Assembly: GCF_007990265.1 (NCBI RefSeq)
Contig: NZ_BJWH01000013.1
Location: 1-64,000 of the forward strand
Direction: 5' to 3'
From: Cellulomonas terrae
Lineage (GTDB): Bacteria; Actinomycetota; Actinomycetes; Actinomycetales; Cellulomonadaceae
Length of the DNA stretch: 64,000 nucleotides
This document shows positions 1 through 8,463 of the stretch, in pieces (position 1 is the first letter of the stretch; every line of letters starts with the position of its first letter). Made by a program: the position numbers and the translations under genes. The notes below the pieces were generated by a model. The model was not told the DNA's origin. It made no database searches and saw only the letters and a list, made by a program, of their open reading frames with translations.

Positions 1-30
1 CCGTCGACCGGGGTTCGACCCGGTCGACGG
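1..30. terminator. Perfect 12-bp hairpin at the window start
   Basis: Positions 1-12 and 19-30 are perfect reverse complements around a 6-nt loop. The hairpin lies just downstream of the leftward VOC gene and has no T-tract. It probably ends that transcript and possibly that of an unseen gene to the left. Confidence 0.6.
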
Positions 31-44
31 GCCAGCAGAGCCGG

Positions 45-458
45 CTAGGACGCGGCCACGTCGAGCACCCAGACCACCCCGAACCGGTCCCGGAGCATGC
101 CGTACAGGGGCGACCAGCCGGCCGGAGCGAGGTCCTGGACGACCGTGGCGCCCTCGGACAGTCCCGTCCAGTACGCGGTGAGCTCGTCGGCGTCGGTACC
201 CCGGACGGAGACGAACACCGGATTGACGCCGGGCTCGTGCGGGAGTCGGCCGGGGACGTCGTAGGCCATGACGTGGAAGCCGTTGTCGCCCTGGACCTGG
301 CCCCACATGATCTGGGCGGCCTCGGCGGGGTCCTGGGCGGCGTGCGCGTCCTCGTACGTGACGAGCGCGAGCTCGCCCCCGAAGACGGACCGGTAGAGCT
401 CCAGGGCGGCGCGCGCGTCGCCACGGAAGTTCAGGTGCGTGGTCGTCGTGATGGTCAA
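45..458 (-). CDS. VOC family (PhnB/glyoxalase-like) protein
   Basis: A 137-residue protein with the single-module vicinal-oxygen-chelate pattern of PhnB/3-demethylubiquinone-methyltransferase-like proteins: an N-terminal segment NFRGDARAALELYRSVFGGE and a C-terminal segment GMLRDRFGVVWVLDV. The length is normal for the family. These small cytosolic dimers have mostly unassigned substrates. The gene is divergent from the WYL regulator at 543, with 84 bp between them, a common arrangement in actinobacteria that suggests the regulator controls it. The family is clear; the substrate is unknown. Confidence 0.85.
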   Translation of the reverse strand: MTITTTTHLNFRGDARAALELYRSVFGGELALVTYEDAHAAQDPAEAAQIMWGQVQGDNGFHVMAYDVPGRLPHEPGVNPVFVSVRGTDADELTAYWTGLSEGATVVQDLAPAGWSPLYGMLRDRFGVVWVLDVAAS

Positions 459-542
459 GGGAAGGTCCTCTCGGTAGGTGACAGGACGACGCTACGAACC
501 ATTGCGGCCACTTCCTGACCGCGTTGCTGCCATCCTGGAGGC

Positions 543-1496
543 ATGGCGAACACCAGCTCCCGCACGTTGCGGCTGCTCTCCCTGCTGCAGGCCCGCCGGT
601 ACTGGCCCGGTCCACGGCTGGCCGAGGAGCTGGGCGTCTCCGCACGGACCCTGCGCCGGGACGTCGACCGGCTGCGCGAGCTCGGCTACCCCGTGGACGC
701 GCAGCCGGGCGTGGACGGCGGGTACGCGCTCGCGGCGGGCGCGGCGTTGCCGCCGCTCGTGGTGGACGACGACGAGGCGATGGCGCTGGCGGTCGCGATC
801 CAGTCGCACCTGGCGACGGGCGACGGCGGCGACTCGGCCCTGCGCGCCCTGACGAAGGTGGTCCAGGTGATGCCCCGGCGGCTGCGCGCACGCCTCGACG
901 CGGTCCGCTCGTCGACGACGTCGGCCATCTGGGCCGCCGAAGTCGGCGCGCCGCTGGACCACGCCGTCCTCTCGACCGTCGCGCTCGGCTGCCGCGACCG
1001 GGAACGGATCCGGTTCGACTACGTCGCAGCCGCCGGGTCGCCGTCCTCCCGGCTGGTCGAGCCGGCCCAGCTCGTGGCGCTCGGCCCACGGTGGTACCTC
1101 GTCGGCTACGACCTCGACCGGCACGACTGGCGGACGTTCCGCATCGACCGGATCGTCACGGCCGACAGCACGGGCACCTCGTTCGCGCCGCGCACCCCGC
1201 CGTTCGACGACGTCGCGACCTACGTCCGGAGCCGCGTCCTCGGCGACTCGCACGCCGGTCGGCACCGCGTCGAGGTGGTGGTCGAGGCCTCGGCCGACGC
1301 CGTGCGCGCTCGCGTCGGTCGCTGGGCCGCGGTCCGCTCGGACTCGCCGACGCGCTGCACGATGACGATGGAGACGGACTCGCTCGAGGGGCCGCTGTTC
1401 GCGCTGGGCTCCGTCGGCGCGCAGTTCTCGGTCGTCTCGCCGCCGGAGCTGGCCGCGCTGGCGCACGACTGGGGCGCGCGCTTCGGGCGTGCCTAG
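543..1496 (+). CDS. YafY-type WYL-domain transcriptional regulator
   Basis: A 317-residue protein. Residues about 1-60 form an HTH_11 winged helix (LAEELGVSARTLRRDVDRL). The C-terminal part contains a WYL domain around residues 140-215, with ARWYLVGYDLDR-like strands (PRWYLVGYDL). WYL regulators act in the cytosol as one-component repressors or activators that sense small ligands or nucleotides. The ATG is preceded by TGGAGGC. The neighbouring divergent VOC gene is the likely target. No clear palindrome was found in the 84-bp gap. Confidence 0.88.
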   Translation: MANTSSRTLRLLSLLQARRYWPGPRLAEELGVSARTLRRDVDRLRELGYPVDAQPGVDGGYALAAGAALPPLVVDDDEAMALAVAIQSHLATGDGGDSALRALTKVVQVMPRRLRARLDAVRSSTTSAIWAAEVGAPLDHAVLSTVALGCRDRERIRFDYVAAAGSPSSRLVEPAQLVALGPRWYLVGYDLDRHDWRTFRIDRIVTADSTGTSFAPRTPPFDDVATYVRSRVLGDSHAGRHRVEVVVEASADAVRARVGRWAAVRSDSPTRCTMTMETDSLEGPLFALGSVGAQFSVVSPPELAALAHDWGARFGRA

Positions 1497-1834
1497 ACCG
1501 GTGGGCGTGCCGCCGACCGGGACCGGGCGAGGGCCAGCCCACCGAGAGCGGCCGCGAGCGCCCCGAGGACCACGGCCACGATCGCTCCGCCGAGCCCGTT
1601 GCCCGTGCCCAGGCCGCCGTCGGCGGTCACCGCGAACGCCGCGCCGGCGACGGCGCCGAGCAGGCCGAGCACGAGAGCCGCGACGGCGCCGGCGCGCCCC
1701 GTCCGGCGGGTGAGGGCGAGCCAGCCGATGACCACGGCGACGAGCGCCACGACGGCGACGACGGTGGGCCCGATCCGGCCGGGGGTGAGGCCGGTGACTG
1801 CTGCGGCTGCGTACGTGACGGGTGCCTCGTGCAT
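1493..1834 (-). CDS. DUF6223-like small membrane protein
   Basis: A 113-residue protein with three to four hydrophobic segments (about 5-20, 26-40, 50-70 and 80-100), rich in Ala, Gly and Val with few charges. It resembles the actinobacterial DUF6223 family of unknown function. Its stop overlaps the end of the convergent WYL gene by 4 bp. An inner-membrane location is inferred. The family name is from pattern memory; the membrane topology is what the sequence shows. Confidence 0.65.
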   Translation of the reverse strand: MHEAPVTYAAAAVTGLTPGRIGPTVVAVVALVAVVIGWLALTRRTGRAGAVAALVLGLLGAVAGAAFAVTADGGLGTGNGLGGAIVAVVLGALAAALGGLALARSRSAARPPV

Positions 1835-2027
1835 GATCTGTCTCCTCGTCGGTCGGGTGCGTGTCCTGGGAAGCCTGTCTCTCCCCAGGTCGGCGGTCGT
1901 CCCGCAGGCGCGGGCTCTTCGTGCTGCCGCGTCGGCAGTCGACGGTGCCCCCCTACCGCAGCCGCGGTAGCCGAGGGTCCTTCCCGGGCGGGATCCGTCC
2001 CGGGTGGTGTCCGGCTACGGTGCCGGG

Positions 2028-3143
2028 ATGGGCTCGCGACGGTTCGACGTCCCGGCTCCCGTCAGGGACGCGGCGGTCGCCGTCGGCGTGGCCGGTGCGC
2101 AGGTGGCCGCCGGGCTGTCGGGCGAGCCCCCGGCCGGCGCCCTCGGTCTCGCGCTGCTCGCGGGTGGCGGCCTGGCGCTCGGCGTCGCACGTCGGGCACA
2201 GGTCCTCGTGCTGGCCGTCACGGGCCTGTGTGCCGTGGGCGTCCAGGTCGCCGGGGTCGACGTGCCGGCCGTGGCCTTCCTGGTCGCGGTGTACGCGGCG
2301 ATGCGTGCCGGACGCCGTGCGGCCACCGTGATCGCGAGCGTGGCCGTGCTCGCCGCGCTCCCGGTGGTGGCCCTGCTCTCCGGTCAGGACGCAGGAACGG
2401 CGTTCGAGCAGGCGCGCGACGTGCTCGAGCTGGCGTGGCTCGTCGCGGCGGCCGCGGCCGGGGAGGCGCTCCGGCAGGCCGAGCGGCGGGCCGACGAGGC
2501 GGAGCGCACGCGGGAGGAGGTCGCGCGGCGCCGTGCTGACGCCGAACGGCTGCACATCGCCCGCGAGCTGCACGACTCGCTCACCCACCAGATCGCGATC
2601 ATCAAGGTGCAGTCCGAGGTCGCGGTCCACGTCGCCCGGCGCCGAGGCGAGCAGGTGCCGGAGGCTCTGCTGGCCATCCAGGCGGCCGGCCGGGAAGCGA
2701 CGCGCGAGCTGCGCGCGACGCTGACGGCGCTGCGCGAGGACGACACGACCGTGCCCCGCGGCCTGGACGACGTCCACGAGCTCGTGCGGGACGCCCGGTC
2801 CATCGGTCTGGACGCGACGCTGACGATGGCGGGGGAGCGTCCCGACGTCCCGGCCGCCGTGAGCAGGACCGTGTACCGGATCGTCCAGGAGGCCCTCACC
2901 AACGTCGCCCGGCACGCCGAGGCGAGGACGGCGGCGGTCACGATCGACTGCCGTCGGGACGTGCTCACGGTGCAGGTCGACGACGACGGACGCGCCGCGC
3001 CCGACACGGTCCCGGTGCTGGGGGTGGGGCTGCTCGGGATGCAGGAGCGCGTCGCTGCCCTCGGCGGGCTCCTGCGGGCGCGGCCACGCGACGAGGGTGG
3101 TTTCACCGTGCGGGCCGAGCTGCCGGTGGGTGGCACGCCGTGA
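2028..3143 (+). CDS. NarL-type sensor histidine kinase
   Basis: A 371-residue kinase. The N-terminal ~150 residues carry four to five hydrophobic helices, followed by a coiled segment (QAERRADEAERTREEVARRR). A HisKA_3 dimerisation box HIARELHDSLTHQ provides the phospho-acceptor His. The HATPase_c part shows the N-box QEALTNVARHA and G-box GVGLLGMQERV. The gene overlaps the response regulator by 4 bp, so the two form a translationally coupled two-component system. The ATG at 2028 was preferred; a GTG at 2004 would add eight residues, and neither has a strong ribosome site. The signal sensed is not evident. Confidence 0.9.
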   Translation: MGSRRFDVPAPVRDAAVAVGVAGAQVAAGLSGEPPAGALGLALLAGGGLALGVARRAQVLVLAVTGLCAVGVQVAGVDVPAVAFLVAVYAAMRAGRRAATVIASVAVLAALPVVALLSGQDAGTAFEQARDVLELAWLVAAAAAGEALRQAERRADEAERTREEVARRRADAERLHIARELHDSLTHQIAIIKVQSEVAVHVARRRGEQVPEALLAIQAAGREATRELRATLTALREDDTTVPRGLDDVHELVRDARSIGLDATLTMAGERPDVPAAVSRTVYRIVQEALTNVARHAEARTAAVTIDCRRDVLTVQVDDDGRAAPDTVPVLGVGLLGMQERVAALGGLLRARPRDEGGFTVRAELPVGGTP

Positions 3144-3805
3144 TCCGCGTCCTGCTCGTCGACGACCAGCCGCTGCTGCGGAGCGGGTTCCGGGCGCTCC
3201 TGGACCTCGAGGACGACATCGAGGTGGTCGGCGAGGCGGGCGACGGGGAGCACGCCGTCGCGCTCGCGCGCGAGCTGCTGCCGGACGTCGCGCTGGTCGA
3301 CGTCCAGATGCCGGTCGTCGACGGCATCGAGGCCACCCGGCGCATCGCCCGGGACCCGGGGCTCGCCGGGGTGCACGTCGTCATCCTGACCAGCTACGGG
3401 TTCGACGAGTACGTCCTCGACGCCCTCCGCGCGGGGGCGGCGGGGTTCCTGGTCAAGGACATCGAGCCGGAGGACCTGCTGCACGCCGTCCGGGTCGCGG
3501 CCCGTGGCGACGCGCTGCTCTCGCCGTCGATCACCCGCCGGCTGATCGACCGGTACGTCTCGCGACCGCCACGCCGGGACGTCGGCACGGCGTTGCACGC
3601 GCTCACCAACCGCGAGCGGGAGGCGGTCGCGCTCGTCGCCGAGGGGCTGTCCAACGACGAGGTGGCCGCCAGCATGGTGATCACGCCGATGACCGCGAAG
3701 ACCCACATCAACCGCGCCATGACCAAGCTGCACGCCCGTGACCGCGGCCAGCTCGTCGTCCTCGCCTACGAGTCAGGGCTGGTGACCCCCGGCGGCCGCG
3801 CCTAG
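3140..3805 (+). CDS. LuxR/NarL-family response regulator
   Basis: A 221-residue regulator starting with GTG inside the end of the kinase gene. The receiver domain spans about 1-120, with the acidic pocket ([13 protein letters not shown]), phospho-acceptor Asp in [13 protein letters not shown], and the Thr/Lys switch residues in ILTSYG and FLVKD. The C-terminal LuxR helix-turn-helix includes [20 protein letters not shown]. It is expected to be phosphorylated by the upstream kinase and bind DNA as a dimer. Target genes are not identifiable here; the usual targets are adjacent transporters, and none is present. Confidence 0.92.
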   Translation: MIRVLLVDDQPLLRSGFRALLDLEDDIEVVGEAGDGEHAVALARELLPDVALVDVQMPVVDGIEATRRIARDPGLAGVHVVILTSYGFDEYVLDALRAGAAGFLVKDIEPEDLLHAVRVAARGDALLSPSITRRLIDRYVSRPPRRDVGTALHALTNREREAVALVAEGLSNDEVAASMVITPMTAKTHINRAMTKLHARDRGQLVVLAYESGLVTPGGRA

Positions 3806-4443
3806 ACCGGGTCGAGGCTCGGGTCGTCGACGAGGGCGGTGAGCGCCGGCGCGGTGACGTTGGCGCCGAACGCCGGGGTGCCCGGCTGCAGGCGGGCGCC
3901 GGCGCGGAGCGGTCCGACGACGACGGGGTCGAACCCGAGGCGGTCGACCAGCTCGGAGATCGCCGCGGTGTCGTCGGGGTCGTCGCCGGCGACGGCGATC
4001 GCCTTGCGCTCGGGGGTCCCGGCCGGCCGGGCCTCGCCGTCGAGGTCGTGGTAGCCCATGTGGTTGAAGGCCTTCACGACGCGCGACCCGGTCAGGTGCT
4101 CCTGGACGAGCTCGCTGGTGGTGGTCCGGGGGTCGGTGAGGTCGTCGCGGAGGCCGTCGATCTCCCACCAGTAGTTCATGGCGTCGACGACGAGCTTTCC
4201 TGCGAGCGGCTCGACGGGCAGGTCGCGGTACTTGCCCAGCGGCAGCGCGAGGATCACGACGTCCGCGGACGCCGCGTCGGCGGCGGTGACCGCGGACGCG
4301 CCGGGGGCGAGGACCTCGACGGTCAGGGCGATCTTCGCCGGGTCTCCCGAGCCCGCCACGAGGACGCGGTACCCGGCGGCGACGGCCAGCCGCGCGAGGA
4401 CGGTGCCGACCTTGCCGGCGCCGAGGATGCCGAGCGTGGTCAC
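3802..4443 (-). CDS. NADPH-dependent F420 reductase-like NAD(P)-binding protein
   Basis: A 213-residue Rossmann-fold protein. The nucleotide-binding loop [17 protein letters not shown] sits at the N-terminus. It resembles the NADP oxidoreductase coenzyme-F420-dependent family (short, single domain, 200-230 residues). The GTG start at 4443 overlaps the stop of the luciferase-like gene by 4 bp, so the two are translationally coupled. The partner luciferase-like protein would be the enzyme supplied with reduced flavin or deazaflavin; that link is inferred from the overlap. It converges with the response regulator, overlapping it by 4 bp. Confidence 0.82.
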   Translation of the reverse strand: MTTLGILGAGKVGTVLARLAVAAGYRVLVAGSGDPAKIALTVEVLAPGASAVTAADAASADVVILALPLGKYRDLPVEPLAGKLVVDAMNYWWEIDGLRDDLTDPRTTTSELVQEHLTGSRVVKAFNHMGYHDLDGEARPAGTPERKAIAVAGDDPDDTAAISELVDRLGFDPVVVGPLRAGARLQPGTPAFGANVTAPALTALVDDPSLDPV

Positions 4444-5474
4444 GCGTCCGCCACGAGGTCGCGGACCATCGGGACGACCTTGGTGCCGTACAGCTCGACG
4501 TTGCGAAGACGCGCGTCGGCGGGCTGGGCGCCGGTGGTGTAGATGAGGTCGAACCGGCCGACCCCGAGGGCGGTGACGGCTCGGGCGATCTTCTGGGCGA
4601 CGGTCTGCGGCGACCCGACGTACAGGGAGCCGTGCGCGACCTCGGCGTCGAACTCCTCGCGCCGCACCGGTGGCCAGCCGCGCAGCGCGCCGATCCGGTC
4701 CCGCTGGAGGCGGTAGTGCGGCCAGAAGATCTCGACGGCCTCCTCGTCGGTGTCCGCGACGAACCCGGGGGAGTGCATGCCGACGGGGTGGGCGGTGGTG
4801 CCGAACTGCTCGGCGGCCCGCCGGTACAGGTCGAGGTAGGGGGCGAAGCGCCGCGGGTCGCCGCCGATGATCGCGAGCATGAGCGGCATCCCGTACTGGG
4901 CGGTGCGGACGACGGACTGCGGCGAGCCGCCGACCCCGACCCAGGTGGTCAGGTGGCCGGACTCGGTCTTGGGGAAGACGTCGGCGTCCTGCAGGGCCGG
5001 GCGCGTGGTGCCGGACCAGGTGACCGGCTGCTCGGTGAGGAGCCGGGAGAACAGCTCGATCTTCTCCTCGAAGAGGACGTCGTAGTCGGCCAGGTCGTAG
5101 CCGAAGAGCGGGAACGACTCCGTGAAGGAGCCGCGGCCGAGGATGACCTCCGCGCGTCCCTCGGAGATCGCGTCGAGCGTGGCGAAGCGCTGGAAGACGC
5201 GCACCGGGTCGTCGGAGCTGAGCACCGTGACCCCGGAGCCGAGCCGGAGGCGGGAGGTGCGGGCGGCGATGGCGGCCAGCACGGTCTCGGGGGAGGAGAC
5301 GGAGTACTCGGGGCGGTGGTGCTCGCCGAGCGCGACGACGTCGACGCCGACCTGGTCGGCGAGGACGGCCTCCTCGACGACCTGGCGGATTGCGGCGGCG
5401 TGCGAGACGAGCTCGCCGTCGGGTCCCTGGGGGCGGTCGCCGAACGAGTCCAGGCCGAGCTGGAGGGTGGTCAT
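4440..5474 (-). CDS. Luciferase-like (LLM class) flavin-dependent oxidoreductase
   Basis: A 344-residue TIM-barrel monooxygenase-like protein. Typical motifs are [17 protein letters not shown] near residue 45, the [17 protein letters not shown] segment and [12 protein letters not shown]. The ATG at 5474 is preceded by GAGGAG at good spacing. LLM proteins use FMN or F420 for oxidations of small organics. The overlapping downstream NAD(P)-binding protein suggests a two-gene redox unit. The substrate cannot be assigned. Confidence 0.88.
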   Translation of the reverse strand: MTTLQLGLDSFGDRPQGPDGELVSHAAAIRQVVEEAVLADQVGVDVVALGEHHRPEYSVSSPETVLAAIAARTSRLRLGSGVTVLSSDDPVRVFQRFATLDAISEGRAEVILGRGSFTESFPLFGYDLADYDVLFEEKIELFSRLLTEQPVTWSGTTRPALQDADVFPKTESGHLTTWVGVGGSPQSVVRTAQYGMPLMLAIIGGDPRRFAPYLDLYRRAAEQFGTTAHPVGMHSPGFVADTDEEAVEIFWPHYRLQRDRIGALRGWPPVRREEFDAEVAHGSLYVGSPQTVAQKIARAVTALGVGRFDLIYTTGAQPADARLRNVELYGTKVVPMVRDLVADA

Positions 5475-5550
5475 CACGTTCTCCTCGTGCGTCAGTAGTT
5501 GACTCTTCAACCATACCTGACCGTCATCGATTCCTGAGGTAGGAACGGGT

Positions 5551-6045
5551 GTGCCCATCCTCCCGACCGTCCGCGACCCCCGCCTGATCACCGTCCGACG
5601 CGGAGGCGCGCTCACCGACGAGCACCACCGCCTCCTCGCCGAGTGGGCGGTGCTGTGCGCCGAGCACGTGCTCCACCTGTTCGAGGACGACCACGCGGAC
5701 GACCACCGGCCCCGCGACGCCCTCGCCGTCGCGCACGCCTGGATCCGCGGCGAGGTGCCCATGAAGACGGCTCATGCCGCGGCGTTCCAGGCGAACGCCG
5801 CAGCGCGCGGGCTGCCCGACCCCGCGAGGTTCGCCGCCCTGTCCGCGGGGCAGGCGGTCGCGGTGGCGCACGTCGCCGCACACGACCTGGGCGCCGCCGC
5901 CTACGCGATCAGAGCCGTCGGTCCGGCAGCACGGCTCTCCGAGCGGGACTGGCAGCGCGAGCAGCTGCCCGCCGCGGTCCGCGAGCTCGTCCTCGACGAC
6001 CAACGTCGACGGAGCGCGATCTGCTGGCACGTGTTCGACGACTGA
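5551..6045 (+). CDS. Imm-5-like putative immunity protein
   Basis: A 164-residue, mostly helical protein resembling the putative immunity-protein family often labelled Imm-5-like. Recognisable parts are RLLAEWAVLCAEHVLHLFE, the DHRPRDALAVAHAWIRGE helix, an Ala-rich central stretch and VAHVAAHDLGAAAYAIRAV. Family members are thought to protect against polymorphic toxins, but direct evidence is sparse. No toxin gene is adjacent, so it would be an orphan. The function is therefore inferred only from family resemblance. Confidence 0.7.
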   Translation: MPILPTVRDPRLITVRRGGALTDEHHRLLAEWAVLCAEHVLHLFEDDHADDHRPRDALAVAHAWIRGEVPMKTAHAAAFQANAAARGLPDPARFAALSAGQAVAVAHVAAHDLGAAAYAIRAVGPAARLSERDWQREQLPAAVRELVLDDQRRRSAICWHVFDD

Positions 6046-6047
6046 CG

Positions 6048-6200
6048 TCAGGCGCCGTCGAGTCGCAGGAGGCCGGCCTCGGTGTGCCGCAGCCCGCACG
6101 CGCCCTCGTAGAAGTCGACGAGGCCCGGCTCGTAGTCGGCGTGCAGCGCACCGAGCTCCGCGTCGTGCAGGTCACCTCGGACGTGCAGCGCGATGTCCAC
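6048..6200 (-). pseudogene. GNAT acetyltransferase remnant with internal deletion
   Basis: A 50-codon leftward frame from GTG at 6200. Its first 20 residues (DIALHVRGDLHDAELGALHA) look like the start of actinobacterial GNAT acetyltransferases. It then jumps to the family's C-terminal motif (DYEPGLVDFYEGACGLR...GLLRL). The acetyl-CoA binding core, about 75-100 residues, is missing although the frame is intact. The join occurs at an LHA/LHAD element that recurs in intact relatives, consistent with a deletion between short repeats. It is almost certainly inactive. Confidence 0.6.
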
Positions 6201-6390
6201 AGGCGCACATCCTGCCGGACGAACCCACGAGCGCGTGGCCGGGGCGTGACCCGAGCGTTGCGCAGTCGTTGTGGAGAACTAGCCCGACCGGGGGGTGTCG
6301 GACGAGATGCTTGCGCACGACCGTCCCGGACCCGCACCATCGGGGCCGCGGCCGGCACGGTTGCCGTCACCTCGACCCTCGGAGCCCGCC

Positions 6391-6855
6391 ATGTCGCAGA
6401 TCCCCGTCCCCGCCCGACCGACCGCCGCGTTCGTCGGGGCGTCCTGGGTGGCGCTCCTGATCGCCCTGCTGGCCTACGGCGTCGGCTTGTGGAACGCGGA
6501 GCTGGACCCGTCGGAGAAGGGCTTCCTGGGCACCCTGATCCTGCTCGGCCTGTTCTCCGCGATCGCCGTGCAGAAGTCGGTCCGCGACCGCGCCGAGGGG
6601 GTCCCGGTGACGTCGATCTTCCTGGGCCTGTCCTGGGCGATGGTCCTGACGTCGCTGGTGCTCGTGACGACCGCGCTGGTCAACGCGCCCATCGAGCTCT
6701 CGGAGAAGGGCTTCTTCGGGCTGAGCTTCACGATGGCGCTGTTCTCGGTGGTCGCCGTCCAGAAGAACGTCCGCGACCTGGCCGCTGCCGGTCCTGCGCC
6801 CGTCGTCCCGAAGCCGCAGAACGAGCCGGAGGTCAAGACGACCGTCTGGCAGTGA
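6391..6855 (+). CDS. yiaA: YiaA/YiaB-family inner membrane protein
   Basis: A 154-residue protein with two tandem YiaA-type units. Each has a pair of transmembrane helices ending in a conserved AVQK(S/N)VRD motif (IAVQKSVRDR and VAVQKNVRDL). The internal duplication (EKGFLGTLILLGLFSAIAVQK and EKGFFGLSFTMALFSVVAVQK, split here for clarity) is visible by eye. The ATG at 6391 is preceded by GGAG six bases upstream. The cellular role of the family is unknown, and the gene stands alone. Confidence 0.88.
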   Translation: MSQIPVPARPTAAFVGASWVALLIALLAYGVGLWNAELDPSEKGFLGTLILLGLFSAIAVQKSVRDRAEGVPVTSIFLGLSWAMVLTSLVLVTTALVNAPIELSEKGFFGLSFTMALFSVVAVQKNVRDLAAAGPAPVVPKPQNEPEVKTTVWQ

Positions 6856-6878
6856 TCGACGGGCGACGACGTCGCCCT

Positions 6879-7868
6879 TCAGCCTGTCGTCCTCTCTCGA
6901 GGCTCGGCGTACCAGGTAGCCAGTGCGCTGGCCCGCTCGTGCAGGTCCGTGCGCAACCACGGCGGGTCCAGCACCTCGGCACCGGTCGCGAGCTGCCACA
7001 GCGCCCACCGGGCGTGCCGCCGGTCCTGGAACGTGACCTCCAGCCGCGACCAGCCGTCGGGCTCGGACTCGTCGGACAGCACGGCCACCGCGGTGCGCAC
7101 GAGCTCGTCGCGCCGGGCGGCGTCCACCCGCACCCGCACCGCGACGAGCTCGCCGCCGGCCCGGAACTGCGCGCTGCGGTCCTGCCACACCTGGTCCAGG
7201 TCGACCCGGTCGGGCCGCTGCGCCGGCTCGGCGAGGACCTCGGCCGCCAGGATCCGGGACAGCCGGTACGTGCGGTCCGCGCCGGACCTCGTCGCCAGCA
7301 GGTAGCCCTGGTCCCGGACGGTGACCAGGCCGATCGGGTCCACGGTGCGCCATCGCGGGTCGTGGCCGACCGCCTCGTAGTGGATCCGCAGCCGGTGCCC
7401 GGTCACGACGGCGCGCCGGACCTCGGAGGCGACGGCGTCGGGGGCCTCGTCGACCGCGACCCCGCGGGCCAGGAGGTCGGTCCCCGGGTCGATCAGGAGC
7501 CGCCGGGTGGCGCCCGCCGCGGTGGCCCGGTGGCCCTCGGGCAGGGCGTCGACCACCTTGAGCATGGCCGACGCGAGCGCGGAGCCCAGGCCGAACGACT
7601 GCCCACCGCGGCGGGACCCCGCGACCAGCAGGGCGAGCGCCTCGTCGTGACTCAGGCCGGTGAGCTCGGTGCGGAACCTGGGCAGCAGCGCGAACCCGCC
7701 GTGGCGGCCGCGCTCGGCGTACACCGGGACGCCCGCCGACGACAGCGCCTCGATGTCGCGCAGCACCGTGCGGGTCGAGACCTCGAGCTCGCCGGCCAGC
7801 GCGGACGCGGACATCCGGCCGTGCTGACGCAGGAGCAGGACGAGCGAGACCAGCCTGTCGGCGCGCAC
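6879..7868 (-). CDS. YafY-type WYL-domain regulator, divergent from RidA gene
   Basis: A 329-residue HTH_11-WYL regulator. The helix-turn-helix is ALAGELEVSTRTVLRDIEAL near residues 23-42. The WYL core includes RLRIHYEAVGHDPRWRTVDP and QGYLLATRS. It is transcribed away from the RidA-like gene, with 90 bp between the two starts. That gap holds a near-perfect inverted repeat (7884-7908), so autoregulation and control of the RidA gene are likely. Confidence 0.9.
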   Translation of the reverse strand: MRADRLVSLVLLLRQHGRMSASALAGELEVSTRTVLRDIEALSSAGVPVYAERGRHGGFALLPRFRTELTGLSHDEALALLVAGSRRGGQSFGLGSALASAMLKVVDALPEGHRATAAGATRRLLIDPGTDLLARGVAVDEAPDAVASEVRRAVVTGHRLRIHYEAVGHDPRWRTVDPIGLVTVRDQGYLLATRSGADRTYRLSRILAAEVLAEPAQRPDRVDLDQVWQDRSAQFRAGGELVAVRVRVDAARRDELVRTAVAVLSDESEPDGWSRLEVTFQDRRHARWALWQLATGAEVLDPPWLRTDLHERASALATWYAEPRERTTG

Positions 7869-7883
7869 CTCACCAGCCTACGG

Positions 7884-7908
7884 CGATACACGACACAGGG
7901 TGTCATGT
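7884..7908. promoter_or_regulatory. Palindromic operator between WYL regulator and RidA gene
   Basis: The half-sites ATACACGACAC (7884-7894) and GTGTCATGTAT (7898-7908) form an 11-bp inverted repeat with one mismatch around AGG. It lies 15 bp upstream of the WYL start and 50 bp upstream of the RidA start. WYL/YafY regulators usually bind such symmetrical sites, so this is the probable operator. Confidence 0.7.
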
Positions 7909-7958
7909 ATTTCCGGAAGGCTGACCAGCACGACGTCCCACGACGAACGGAGCGGAAG

Positions 7959-8360
7959 ATGGCGATCGAGCGCACGGCAGTCAACCCGGTGGAGTGGTCG
8001 CTGGAGCTGGGGTTCTCCCAGGGGGAGATCGTCTCCGGGCACACCCGGACCCTTCACTGCTCGGGGCAGACGGCGGTGGGCGCCGACGGGGCCCCGCGGC
8101 ACGACGGCGACATGGCGGCGCAGCTGGCGCTGAGCGTGGACAACCTGGAGGCAGTGCTCGACGCGGCCGGCATGTCCCTGAAGGACCTCGTCCGGCTCGC
8201 CGTCTACACCACCGACGTCGACCAGCTCCTGGCCCACTACGGCGTCCTGGCGGGGCGGCTGGGCGCCGCCGGGGTCGTCCCGACGATGACGATGCTCGGG
8301 GTGAGCCGGCTGGCGATCCCGGGCCAGCTGGTCGAGCTCGAGGGCACCGCCGTCGCCTGA
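7959..8360 (+). CDS. RidA/YjgF-family deaminase-like protein
   Basis: A 133-residue protein of the RidA superfamily. Family features are SGQTAVGADGAPRHDGDMAAQ, the central LSVDNLEAVLDAAGMSLKDLVRL helix and the C-terminal GQLVELEGTAVA. RidA proteins hydrolyse reactive enamine/imine intermediates; several subfamilies lack the catalytic Arg. This one reads SRLAIPGQLVELEGTAV, where archetypal RidA has an Arg in the equivalent region, so the exact activity is unclear. It is likely controlled by the divergent WYL regulator. Confidence 0.85.
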   Translation: MAIERTAVNPVEWSLELGFSQGEIVSGHTRTLHCSGQTAVGADGAPRHDGDMAAQLALSVDNLEAVLDAAGMSLKDLVRLAVYTTDVDQLLAHYGVLAGRLGAAGVVPTMTMLGVSRLAIPGQLVELEGTAVA

Positions 8361-8463
8361 CGGCACCCGTGCCGCCCCCGTCAGACCTTCGATGGACGCG
8401 GCCGCCGTCGGGCGCCCGGAGCATGGGGCGCACGGCGCAGGTCCGGCGGAGGAAGTGGTGGCG

